Shown: piece by piece, positions 25,801 to 33,300 of the stretch | Position numbering within the stretch: the stretch's first letter is position 1 | How the letters are laid out: each line of letters starts with the position of its first letter | From: Bacteroidales bacterium | GTDB lineage: Bacteria; Bacteroidota; Bacteroidia; Bacteroidales; UBA932 | Length of the DNA: 59,919 bases | Direction of reading: 5' to 3' | Assembly (NCBI GenBank): GCA_016291185.1 | Contig: JAEFAI010000013.1 | Location: 1 to 59,919 of the forward strand | Notes under the pieces: model-generated | The model's database searches: none | Told to the model about the DNA's origin: nothing | Seen by the model: only the letters and a program-made list of their open reading frames with translations | Translations under genes and position numbers: made by a program

Positions 25801-26026
25801 CTCCAATGTCACCATCGGTTACGACTTCCGTAAACTGGTGAACATGAAGTACATCAGCAAGGCCCGCCTGTATTTCTCAGCCCAGAACCTCCTGACCATC
25901 ACCGGTTACTCCGGTATGGATCCTGAAATGGGTAAGGGCACCGACGACGACTGGGCTTCCGGCATCGACGTGGGCTTCTATCCTGCTTCCAGGACTTTCC
26001 TCATTGGTGTTAACATTCAATTCTAG
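22853..26026 (+). CDS. SusC-family TonB-dependent outer-membrane transporter
   Basis: Protein of 1,057 residues, the usual SusC size. A signal peptide (MKANKIFLFLLSGLAALTVNAQ) precedes a carboxypeptidase-regulatory-like domain (LTVKGTITDGASGDPVPFAS), a TonB box region (LSEAVVIGYGVQQKK), the plug (VNIRGMGTIGDSDPLYVIDGV, KDAASAAIYGARAANGVVLVT) and a 22-strand barrel ending in an aromatic residue (GVNIQF). It imports oligosaccharides across the outer membrane using TonB energy, with the SusD lid protein encoded 6 bases downstream. Given the neighbours, the cargo is likely a glucosamine- or GlcNAc-containing, perhaps phosphorylated, oligosaccharide. It has its own promoter with operator C. Confidence 0.95.
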   Translation: MKANKIFLFLLSGLAALTVNAQNLTVKGTITDGASGDPVPFASVVVKGTGAWCTSDADGNFSVEAPANATLSVESLGYLSAEVAVNDKNIMNITLYPDLDQLSEAVVIGYGVQQKKLITGSTVQVKGGDLTKLSTTSVLGALQSQSPGVTITQASGQPGEGYKVNIRGMGTIGDSDPLYVIDGVAGGSLSALNPADIESIDVLKDAASAAIYGARAANGVVLVTTKQGKEGRAVVSYDGYYGWQFISKMPNLCNAQEYIAAQDLMSKNEGIALTNWAAVLPSKLYQQIQNGSWKGTNWMEEAYNKGAMTTNHAINVTGGTADHKYAIGLSYTGQDGIIGYNKITPMNAKFQRYTFRVNTDNVVIKNDKLDILRIGQTLNFNHSTNSGIANDVDIYWNSVHNILRTTPLLPAYTYDEQGNVTGFYDQDVRMAEGWTFDTTTSSANPLAYDFYTSRGLNTSSSYTLQASVFAEFQPIKNLKFKTQFGYLMTAGSSRSYNMIYNINAKAFNDFDNVSQSMNTNQRITWENTVSYSFSIADKHNFDVVAGQSIEKWGMGASVKGTGYNSIFPNDFERAYLSNTKPKQLSEVSVSGAPRSQGALASFFGRVNYNFDGKYMFSATVRADGSSNFARGHRWGIFPSVSAGWVISSEPWMAEAKDWLSFLKLRASWGQNGNASISNFQYLSSIVLDTNASYAFDSEDSFSTGAVGDVLANPDVSWETSQQLDLGIDARFFNSRLGVSLDGYIKDTRDWLVNAPIASVYGLNPPYINGGDIRNAGIELSIDWSKNTGDFTYGINVNGAYNRNVVTRIANAEGIIHGAEDVLSEGTVEMYRAQVGYPIGYFYGYKTAGVFQNQAQVDATKVKYEDSKPGDLIFVDTNNDGVISADDRTMIGDPNPHFTAGLNFWMAWKGFDFNIAGYGAFGQQIAKSYRSFADSQRDNFTTDVFNTWTGEGTSNKLPILTFGSNRNWQNISDIYIENGDYFKISNVTIGYDFRKLVNMKYISKARLYFSAQNLLTITGYSGMDPEMGKGTDDDWASGIDVGFYPASRTFLIGVNIQF

Positions 26027-26032
26027 TGCATC

Positions 26033-27814
26033 ATGAAAAAGACTATCATACGACTTTTCACCGTTGCCTCGGCCTTGCTTGCTCTCTCCGCTTGCGAGAA
26101 CTTCCTGGACACGGTCAGCTACACCGAGCGCAACACGAGTAACTTCCCGGCCTCCGAAGAGGATGCCATGCAGCTCGTGACAGGTATCTACGCTACGCTC
26201 AACCTGGACCTGCGCGACTACGCCGGCACCTGCTACATCATGCAGGCAAACCTCTGCTCCGACGACCAGTTCGGCGGCGGTGGCATGGATGACTCCGAGG
26301 CCCAGGCCTGGGATCACCTGATGTACAACGACATCGATGCCCAGGGAGACTTCTGGACCAACTGCTACAGCGGTATCGGCCGCGCCAATATGGCCATCGC
26401 CGCCCTGGATAAGGTGGAGGACGAGGACTTGCGCAACCAGCTCCTCGGCGAGGCCTACATCCTTCGTTCCTGGTTCTATTTCGAACTCGCCCAGATGTTC
26501 GAGATCGTGCCGCTCGTGACCACGGTTCCCGAGAGCGTCGGTGACGCCGCCGAGTACCCGGCCCTGGCGACCGTGCCGGAGATCTACGGCTTCATCGCCG
26601 CCAGCCTCAAGAAGGCCTGCGACATCATGCCTTCCACGCCGTACGGCAGCATCCTGACCGGCCGCGGCCACGTGAACCGCTGGGTCGCCGAAGGCCTGCT
26701 GGCCCGCGTGTACCTCTTCTACACCGGCTTCTACAGCGACAAGAACGGTGAGAACATCACCGCCCTCCCGCTCGTGGACCTGGAGACGGGCGAAATCATC
26801 AACGAGACCGTCGGCAAGGACTACGTGGTCAGCAAGCTCGAGGACTGCATCCAGAACTCCGGTTACTCCCTCGTGCCCGACTACCGCTGCCTTTGGACCT
26901 ACAGCAACAAGGCGACCAAGCCCGATTATCCGTTCATGGCCGACTGCGAAGACTCCTGGTATATGGATGCCCACAACCCCGAGCAGATGTTCCACATCAA
27001 TGCCGCCAAGTCCAGCCACAAGTACAACTACCTCAACTACTACTGTGGTCTGCGTACCTTCGACAGCGGCGACTACACGGGCGTGTTCCCGATGAGCCGC
27101 GGCTATGGTTTCGGCACCGTCAATCCGGATCTTTGGAATACCTGGGACGCTGCGGACATCCGCCGTATGGGCTCCATTTGGAGCGTGTGGGAAGAGGCCC
27201 CGGACTTCGACTCCTACCAGTTCGGCGCCGAGTCGCAGATGGAAGAGTCCGGTCTGTGGCAGAAGAAACTCATCTCCCCGGCCTGCTACCTCAACAAAAA
27301 GTGGAGCTATGAGTTCACCTCCATTGCGGAGTACTATGGACAGGGCAAGGATCTTGGCCGCAAGAAGGCTACGAACGACTTCACGATCCTGCGTTTCGCT
27401 GACGTGCTCCTGATGCACGCCGAGCTGACCGACGGCAAGGTGATCTACAAGGGCATGGACGGTATGAACGCTGTCCGCAACCGCGCCAAGCTGCCGCAGA
27501 TTCAGTACAGCGTCGACGCCCTCCGCCTGGAGCGCCGCCACGAGATGCCTTTCGAGGCCATCCGCTGGGGTGACATGCGCCGCTACGGCAAGGCTTACTG
27601 CATCGCTGCCCTCGAGAGCCAGCTGAACCAGAAGATCTGGAACAACGGTGTCGAGACAACGATGAAGGACCAGGGCGCCGGTTACCGTGCCCGCTACGAG
27701 GCCACCTGGGGCTTCCGCCCGTATCCGCAGACGGAAATCAGCCTCTCCAACGGCGTCCTCAAGCAGAAGGATGGTTGGGATGCCTCTTCCGCCCTCTACA
27801 CGAGCTGGAAATAA
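26033..27814 (+). CDS. SusD/RagB-family surface glycan-binding lipoprotein
   Basis: Protein of 593 residues with a lipoprotein signal (ASALLALSACENFLDT; lipid-carrying cysteine near residue 21). The SusD fold is recognisable from the N-terminal helical TPR-like part (AYILRSWFYFELAQMFEIVP, VNRWVAEGLLARVYLF) and the C-terminal LRFADVLLMHAEL and LERRHEMPFEAIRWGDMRRY motifs. It sits on the cell surface and forms the hinged lid of the SusC barrel. The gene is followed by a terminator at 27857-27888, closing the amino-sugar locus. Confidence 0.95.
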   Translation: MKKTIIRLFTVASALLALSACENFLDTVSYTERNTSNFPASEEDAMQLVTGIYATLNLDLRDYAGTCYIMQANLCSDDQFGGGGMDDSEAQAWDHLMYNDIDAQGDFWTNCYSGIGRANMAIAALDKVEDEDLRNQLLGEAYILRSWFYFELAQMFEIVPLVTTVPESVGDAAEYPALATVPEIYGFIAASLKKACDIMPSTPYGSILTGRGHVNRWVAEGLLARVYLFYTGFYSDKNGENITALPLVDLETGEIINETVGKDYVVSKLEDCIQNSGYSLVPDYRCLWTYSNKATKPDYPFMADCEDSWYMDAHNPEQMFHINAAKSSHKYNYLNYYCGLRTFDSGDYTGVFPMSRGYGFGTVNPDLWNTWDAADIRRMGSIWSVWEEAPDFDSYQFGAESQMEESGLWQKKLISPACYLNKKWSYEFTSIAEYYGQGKDLGRKKATNDFTILRFADVLLMHAELTDGKVIYKGMDGMNAVRNRAKLPQIQYSVDALRLERRHEMPFEAIRWGDMRRYGKAYCIAALESQLNQKIWNNGVETTMKDQGAGYRARYEATWGFRPYPQTEISLSNGVLKQKDGWDASSALYTSWK

Positions 27815-27856
27815 AAAGCAATTGTTTGCTTGATTAATAAATATTTGGTTGGAATC

Positions 27857-27888
27857 GGAACCGGGCTGTGAAGTCCGGTTCCTTTTTT
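27857..27888 (+). terminator. terminator of susCD
   Basis: GGAACCGG and CCGGTTCC pair around a 10-base loop, followed by six Ts. Confidence 0.85.
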
Positions 27889-28007
27889 GTCTGTGCCAAA
27901 AAAGGAACCAGGCTTCGCCATGCAGGGGGGGCGTTCCCCCCTGACCCCCTGCGTCGCTACGCTTCGAATCTGTCTGCGCCAAAAAAGAAACCAGGCTTCG
28001 CCACGCA
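27888..28007. repeat. paired 37-bp direct repeat around a G/C hairpin
   Basis: Units at 27888-27924 and 27971-28007 differ at 3 of 37 positions and repeat with an 83-base period. Between them is a strong hairpin (six Gs, CGTT, six Cs) and a second GCAGGGGG/CCCCCTGC pairing. No coding sense is evident on either strand. The composition and placement between two terminators suggest a mobile or dispersed intergenic repeat. Confidence 0.55.
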
Positions 28008-28011
28008 AAAG

Positions 28012-28040
28012 AAAAAGCATCGCAGTCCGCGATGCTTTTT
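28012..28040. terminator. terminator of the giant lipoprotein gene
   Basis: AAAAAGCATCGC and GCGATGCTTTTT form a 12-bp stem with a 5-base loop, 32 bases beyond the minus-strand stop at 28072. It is symmetric and could also act on plus-strand transcripts. Confidence 0.85.
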
Positions 28041-28071
28041 CCGGGGTTAATGTTTAATATTCGGTCAAGGA

Positions 28072-31000
28072 TTATTGTACGTTCACCTTGAAGGTATAGT
28101 CGTAGTTCTTCCACTGGGAGACAAACCGTACCTGTAGCGTATGCTCTCCCAGGGTGGCTGTAGCGGGAATGTAAACCTTGATCTGCGGCGGAACGTCGTC
28201 GGAGATGGTCAGGGTCCAGACCGCGTTGGGATCATCGTCATCCGTCAGCGTTACGTCGATGTCGTTTCCATACACCGCCTTGATGCTGTTCTTGACGCCG
28301 GCAATGCCGTTGTGCAAGAACGGATTCTCCATGTTGCCCAGGTTGAAGATCCTGTTGCCCAGCTTATCCACCATGGTCAGCGGCAGGACGAAGGTCTGGC
28401 CCCTGCTCACGGTGCCGTAATCGACGTGCAGATCCTGGTTGTCGCGGAAAGGATTGTACTGCTTCACGTAGATGGCATCCAGATTGCTGGCCCCGTCAAC
28501 AATCTTGTGGGTCAGCGGGAACTTGACGCCGTCCGAGTCGAGATACAGATCCGCCGTTACCTTCACGTCTTCAAGCTGGCCATAGTACTTGAGGATATTG
28601 GCGTTGCTCTCAGTCGTTACCGCAGTTGCGCTTGCAGGATGATCGCTGTTCACATAAGGGGTCGCGCCCGGAATTGCGGTCATGGTAACCTTCGCGTCCG
28701 TGCTCGTCACCTTGAATTCAGGGAAGACATGTTCGGCAGTATAGCCTGCGTCATTGTTGGGGATAAACGCAGTTCCATTATGAACGCCCACCTGTTCCTG
28801 CATGTTCATGAAGGTGAAGAGCTGGTTCACGTAAGACTTGTTGTCCGTATCGGATTGATACTGATAGGTCGGGGCTACGTTGTAATACCAGTAATTCTTC
28901 ACGCTGTCGTATGTCAGAGGGTGGTTGGTCTTCAGGGAATACTGTTTGCCTGCGGGAGCCTCGGCGGTGAAGGACCAGTAGAGGGTCACCTTCTGGCCGA
29001 CGTAGGTGTAGAAGGAATAGGAGAGGAAGCGCTGGGTATACGCCCCGGCGGAATAATCCACTTCTGCCTTGTCAGGATAAGACTGGGCCATGGCCTTCAG
29101 GCTCGAAGACTTGAAGCCGTAGTCATAAACGTAATCATTCGTGGGAAGGGAAGAATCCTGCGTATGCGTCTTTCCATAATAATTGGCGCCCGTGTTGGAC
29201 TTCAATGTGATGCCGGTCCCGTCTTCATTCAGGACAAAGTTGTACTTCTGTCCGCCAAAGGAGGACATGTTGTTGCTATTGTTCGGATAGATGTACGTGC
29301 CGTCAAATTCTTGTGCCAGCGCCGCGGTGGCCGAGGCGTAGTCCGAGGCCGTGAAAATACCCTGGCTCTTGAATGCGTCATACATGGCCGGGGCGATGTC
29401 CCCGGAGGCAACGCTGTACACATTGCAGTTCTGGTGGCACCACTTTGCGCCGTCAGTATAGTGAAGAGTATTGAGATTAGTCAGCAATTGCACGCCCTTG
29501 CGGTTCAGGGCCGCGGTCGTCGTGGTGGCGGTCACGCCGGCCGGGGCGTGGTCGGTGGCAAGGGCGGTGATGATGATCTCGTCCGTCTTGCGGTCTTTGG
29601 TCGTGATGGTATAGTTCACGTTGACATCCGCGGCGGCAAGGCCGAGGGTGTATTTGCCCGTACCACTGTAGGTGCTTCCCAGCTTCGCTTTAACCGTGAC
29701 ACCGTCCGGAGAAAGCGTCTTGCTGGTGTTGTCAAAGTGGGTATCGGTGATGTCAAGGTCAATATCAAAATTGGCCGGCGTGGACACTTTCGTAAATGCC
29801 TTTCCGTTGAAATCGCTCGGTTCTAGGCCATACACGGCATTGGAGCCGTCCAGCTCAAGCGGGGTGGCCAGGGCCACACCGTCCACCGAAGCCAGGACCG
29901 GCTTGACGGTGAAGGACGGGGTGCCGTTCCAGGCGCGGGTGTAGTCGGTATTATGGGTATAAGTGCCTGCAGGACGGTTGTCATGATCCACAGCCTTATC
30001 CGCCTGGTAGGTCCAGTTGAATTCATACGGGAAGTTGAAACCAAGCACCAGATCCGTCTTGACGATGGCGATGAGCGCCTGCATGTTCAAATCAATTCCA
30101 AGGCCCGTATCGAATGCGTAATTCAGGCCCAAGGTGTGGCTCTCGCCCCATGCGGGAATCGCACTGTCGTTATGATGCGTTTTCACCTCCTTCATGGAAG
30201 TATTGTTCACCTTGATGGTCGATGCGGCGCCCGTGCCTTCCCGGGTGAAGTAAGAACACACGGAAGTCTTTTCTTCCACGTTTACGCCAACGACAGGCAT
30301 GTTATAACCCTTCTCCCGCAGCTGGGCATAGGTGAAGGGGCCGGTCTGCAGGCCGCCCGTCGTGATGGTCGCTGCCAGTTCGTAGTCCTTATAAGGCGCG
30401 ACGGTCTCCTTCGTCGTGTACGGAAGAGACAAACCCACTTCAAATTGTGTATCAGTATCTGAGTTGTCATTCTTAAGCGCAATCTTCGTAGCGTCTTCCA
30501 CGCCGGTGCCATCGGCCTTGGCCTTGTACACAAAAGCCATATCAATATCGATCTGCGAACTGGGCTGAACGATGGTCTGCACATATTCGGAGGCCACGTG
30601 GATACCCTTCTTCACATCGGAGACTTGGGCGTCGGCGCCCTCGTCATCGATACGGAGGGAGATGGCATACTGCCCATGTCCAGCCTTGTCGCCGTAGAAA
30701 TTCTCATGCTTCAGCTGGAAGGTGATGATGCCAGTCTCGTCGTCGCCGGTAGCCTTGAGGATATGGAGCTCGGGGGTAGCAGAAGCGCGGGTTAATGCGA
30801 GACCGGTGATATCGAAGGTGAACAGCGGGGGAAGCTGGGCCGCGATGGAGGCATTGACGGCTTCGGCGAGCGGCTTGGCCAGGTCGAAGGGGGCTACTTT
30901 GTATTTTACCGCGAAGCCATTTTCAGGATCGTTGTACGCCTCGTACTGCGTATGTGTGTCGTCTGCTTTAATCACGGAGAACGGAATGCCGAACTTCATG

Positions 31001-32319
31001 TCGGCGTACTGCGGGACGAACACCAGGGACTGCACGCGGGCCTTGAGGGCACGAATCTCGGCCTCGTTAACGGTCACGCGGCCTTCCAGGACGTCGATCT
31101 GGGCCTGCAGGTTGATGCGGAGCTGCTCCACGTAGTATTTGACGGAGCCTTCGGTGTCCTTGTCGGCGTTCAGCAGGTTGACTGCTTTCCAGAGTTTCTC
31201 GATCTCGCCATTGATCTTGTCGATTTCCACGTGGACTCCTTCCAGGTCCAGCTCGATCGCCTCAATCTGCTCGTCAATCACATCAATCTGATCCTGGAGG
31301 ATTTCCCAGATGAAATCAACAAAATCAACGATCTCATCGCAATAGTCAAAGAGATCATCTATCTGCTCCTGGAGGGCGGCGACCTCTTCCTCGAGGTCGG
31401 CGCGGAGCTGCGCAATCTCGGAAGCATGTTTGGCCAGCGTAGCGTCCACGTAGATCTTCCAGGCCTCGTAGCCGTCGAAACGATTCAGGTAGGCGTTCTT
31501 GAAATTCGTGAAGCCGGCTGTGTCCAGACGGCCTTTGATGGCGCCCAGAAGGACATCCTCCATCGCCATTACGTTGGCGTTCGTCGTCTTATTGAAGATG
31601 TCGTTGGCCGTTTCGATGGCTGCGGCCGTCGGCTTGCCTTCAAGGGTCTTATTGATCTGATCGATGGCATCCAGGGTGGCCTTGACGCGGGCCTGGAGCG
31701 CCGGGATCACCTTGTCCGTCAGGGCTGCGATAGCCTCGGCGTTGTCAGCCGCATGTTTTTTGATCGTCGTGATGGCCGTCTTGCCCGCCGCCACAGCGGC
31801 AGCCGCGTAAGCCTTCGCCTGTGCGTCCTTCTCCGCCGCACTATTGTCGGCCTTGCTGAAGGTATCGATGGCGTCTTTGTAGGCGGCCAGCTGGAAGCAA
31901 AGGGTCTCGAGGGCGAAATCCTCCGGTCCCGCCAGTTCCTGCCCGTCCGTCATGGCTTTGTCAGCCACGGTTTTGAAGGCCGTGACGGCTGCCAGGAATT
32001 CCGCCGCGGTCGTCTTGGTCTTGACGGCGTTATCAAGGGCCGCATTCGCCTCGATCAGCTTGTCCGCGGAGTCGTTCAGCCAATCGCCGATCGTGGACAG
32101 TTTCGGGGCAACTTCTTTGGAATACATGTCACTCGCGGCCTTCATGGCCTCGATCTGAGTCTCCAGGGATGCTACCTGGTTGTCGCCGCTTTCGAAGTTC
32201 TGCAACTCCTGCTCGGCCTGGAGGGCCTCGATGTCAGCCTTCAGGTCGTTGTTGCAGGAAGTCAGAGCGAACAAAGCGGCAATGGCCGTTATGGCCACGC
32301 TTTTAATTGTGATTCTCAT
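28072..32319 (-). CDS. giant coiled-coil surface lipoprotein
   Basis: Protein of 1,415 residues. The lipoprotein signal ends in LFALTSC with the lipid-carrying cysteine at 22. Residues 25-297 are alanine-rich and helical. Residues about 298-435 are a long coiled coil with clear heptads (QLRADLEEEVAALQEQIDDL, IDVIDEQIEAIELDLEGVHV). The remaining 980 residues are strand-rich, with many T, N, D and G, resembling a string of immunoglobulin-like or adhesin modules, ending in LGEHTLQVRFVSQWKNYDYT. The layout suggests a lipid anchor, a stalk and a large outward-facing head. I recognise no enzyme motif. It follows an outer-membrane barrel gene by 53 bases. Adhesion or surface display are guesses from architecture. 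Confidence 0.75.
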   Translation of the reverse strand: MRITIKSVAITAIAALFALTSCNNDLKADIEALQAEQELQNFESGDNQVASLETQIEAMKAASDMYSKEVAPKLSTIGDWLNDSADKLIEANAALDNAVKTKTTAAEFLAAVTAFKTVADKAMTDGQELAGPEDFALETLCFQLAAYKDAIDTFSKADNSAAEKDAQAKAYAAAAVAAGKTAITTIKKHAADNAEAIAALTDKVIPALQARVKATLDAIDQINKTLEGKPTAAAIETANDIFNKTTNANVMAMEDVLLGAIKGRLDTAGFTNFKNAYLNRFDGYEAWKIYVDATLAKHASEIAQLRADLEEEVAALQEQIDDLFDYCDEIVDFVDFIWEILQDQIDVIDEQIEAIELDLEGVHVEIDKINGEIEKLWKAVNLLNADKDTEGSVKYYVEQLRINLQAQIDVLEGRVTVNEAEIRALKARVQSLVFVPQYADMKFGIPFSVIKADDTHTQYEAYNDPENGFAVKYKVAPFDLAKPLAEAVNASIAAQLPPLFTFDITGLALTRASATPELHILKATGDDETGIITFQLKHENFYGDKAGHGQYAISLRIDDEGADAQVSDVKKGIHVASEYVQTIVQPSSQIDIDMAFVYKAKADGTGVEDATKIALKNDNSDTDTQFEVGLSLPYTTKETVAPYKDYELAATITTGGLQTGPFTYAQLREKGYNMPVVGVNVEEKTSVCSYFTREGTGAASTIKVNNTSMKEVKTHHNDSAIPAWGESHTLGLNYAFDTGLGIDLNMQALIAIVKTDLVLGFNFPYEFNWTYQADKAVDHDNRPAGTYTHNTDYTRAWNGTPSFTVKPVLASVDGVALATPLELDGSNAVYGLEPSDFNGKAFTKVSTPANFDIDLDITDTHFDNTSKTLSPDGVTVKAKLGSTYSGTGKYTLGLAAADVNVNYTITTKDRKTDEIIITALATDHAPAGVTATTTTAALNRKGVQLLTNLNTLHYTDGAKWCHQNCNVYSVASGDIAPAMYDAFKSQGIFTASDYASATAALAQEFDGTYIYPNNSNNMSSFGGQKYNFVLNEDGTGITLKSNTGANYYGKTHTQDSSLPTNDYVYDYGFKSSSLKAMAQSYPDKAEVDYSAGAYTQRFLSYSFYTYVGQKVTLYWSFTAEAPAGKQYSLKTNHPLTYDSVKNYWYYNVAPTYQYQSDTDNKSYVNQLFTFMNMQEQVGVHNGTAFIPNNDAGYTAEHVFPEFKVTSTDAKVTMTAIPGATPYVNSDHPASATAVTTESNANILKYYGQLEDVKVTADLYLDSDGVKFPLTHKIVDGASNLDAIYVKQYNPFRDNQDLHVDYGTVSRGQTFVLPLTMVDKLGNRIFNLGNMENPFLHNGIAGVKNSIKAVYGNDIDVTLTDDDDPNAVWTLTISDDVPPQIKVYIPATATLGEHTLQVRFVSQWKNYDYTFKVNVQ

Positions 32320-32372
32320 GTTATGGGGTATTAGTTAGTAAATTGGTTATTTCGCTTTTCGAAGGGTGCAGA

Positions 32373-33164
32373 TCACAACGCGGTTGCAGTCACGTTGCCC
32401 TTCTCGGCAGCAGCCTTTTCGGCGGCGGCCTTTTCGGCCGCTATGCGGGCCTCTTCCGCAGCACGCTCAGCTTCGGCGGCAGCCTTCTTGGACATTCGCG
32501 GCTGGCGGGCTGCCGGGGCGGGCTTCACGCGCGGCTGGGCGGGCGCGGCGCCAAAAGAGAAGCGCGCGCTCGCCAGCAGCTGGACGCTGCAGTCGGGCTT
32601 GCCGCCCAGTTTGGAGTTGACGGCGTCCGGAAGGAGGCTGTAGATGGCCTCGGCGCCGAGCGACACGGTCCGGCTAACAGGGAAGAGGTACCCTGCACCC
32701 AGACGGCCGAACCAGAAGGCCTTGGGGGCTTTCCAGAGTCCCTTGAAATAGGTGCCTACCGCCCAGTCGGTGTTCACGCGCTCCGCGCCGTTGTTCGTGC
32801 CGACCATGACGCCGGTACCGGCAAAGGCGTACAGGCCGCGAAGACCCGGGAACGGATGCCAAAGTGCATCCACGCCTGCGCGGACGAAATCGTAGCGGTA
32901 GTATGCGGCGGGCTCGATGGCGTAACCCTTGCCGCTGAATCCGCCAATGGCGAGACGGAGCCCGAAGGGTTCACTGAAGCGGTATCCGACGTTGATTGAG
33001 AATGCGGGGGACATCATTCCCCCGAAGGAGCCTTCGCCGGAAGTGTTGGCTATGCCGGCTTGGACCTCCACGTTCCAATGGGGCTGGAACGAAGCCGTCT
33101 CTTGGGCATGAGCCGACAGGGAACATACCACGAGACATAGGGTAATCAGATTAGTTTTACGCAT
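32373..33164 (-). CDS. outer-membrane beta-barrel protein with helical C-terminal tail
   Basis: Protein of 263 residues. A signal peptide (MRKTNLITLCLVVCSLSAHA) is followed by an eight-strand-type barrel of OmpA-like look (WNVEVQAGIANTSGEG, FSINVGYRFSEPFGLRLAIG, LLASARFSFGAAP). After a proline/arginine-rich hinge, the tail is a lysine/alanine/glutamate repeat (AEAERAAEEARIAAEKAAAE). The OmpA peptidoglycan-binding domain that often follows such a barrel is absent. Co-oriented with the giant lipoprotein gene, so the two may form one surface complex (inference). Confidence 0.75.
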   Translation of the reverse strand: MRKTNLITLCLVVCSLSAHAQETASFQPHWNVEVQAGIANTSGEGSFGGMMSPAFSINVGYRFSEPFGLRLAIGGFSGKGYAIEPAAYYRYDFVRAGVDALWHPFPGLRGLYAFAGTGVMVGTNNGAERVNTDWAVGTYFKGLWKAPKAFWFGRLGAGYLFPVSRTVSLGAEAIYSLLPDAVNSKLGGKPDCSVQLLASARFSFGAAPAQPRVKPAPAARQPRMSKKAAAEAERAAEEARIAAEKAAAEKAAAEKGNVTATAL

Positions 33165-33206
33165 GGCTTGATGGGTTTTGCGTTGTTATTATATGCGGTC
33201 GCTTCG

Positions 33207-33214
33207 CAATAATA
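33207..33214 (-). promoter_or_regulatory. probable -7 box for the barrel/lipoprotein pair
   Basis: Minus strand TATTATTG differs from TAnnTTTG at one position. It lies just after the terminator of the upstream regulator gene and 42 bases before the barrel start, so the pair probably has its own promoter. Confidence 0.35.
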
Positions 33215-33218
33215 GAGT

Positions 33219-33249
33219 AAAAAAAAGACCCGGGCAAGGTGCCTGGGTC
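33219..33249 (-). terminator. terminator of the membrane-bound AraC regulator gene
   Basis: On the minus strand a 10-bp stem (GACCCAGGCA with its near complement, one G-U pair) is followed by eight Ts. It separates the regulator gene from the barrel gene. Confidence 0.8.
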
Positions 33250-33251
33250 CG

Positions 33252-33300
33252 AAATTTACGCAGAGTCAAGGGGGAGGTGTAAAAATTTACGCAGAATCAA
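33252..33300. repeat. 18-bp direct repeat at the 3' end of the regulator gene
   Basis: AAATTTACGCAGAGTCAA at 33252-33269 recurs as AAATTTACGCAGAATCAA at 33283-33300 (17 of 18 identical, 31-base period). The second copy covers the last codons and stop of the regulator gene, so the first is probably a tandem duplication of the gene end. Confidence 0.5.

Noticed and set aside
27888..28010. CRISPR-like array suggested by the 37-bp repeat
   Set aside because: Only two units, a hairpin instead of a spacer, and no cas genes.
30952..32334. Open frame of 460 codons on the plus strand opposite the giant lipoprotein
   Set aside because: Its sequence mirrors the coiled-coil heptads; no start signal or family.
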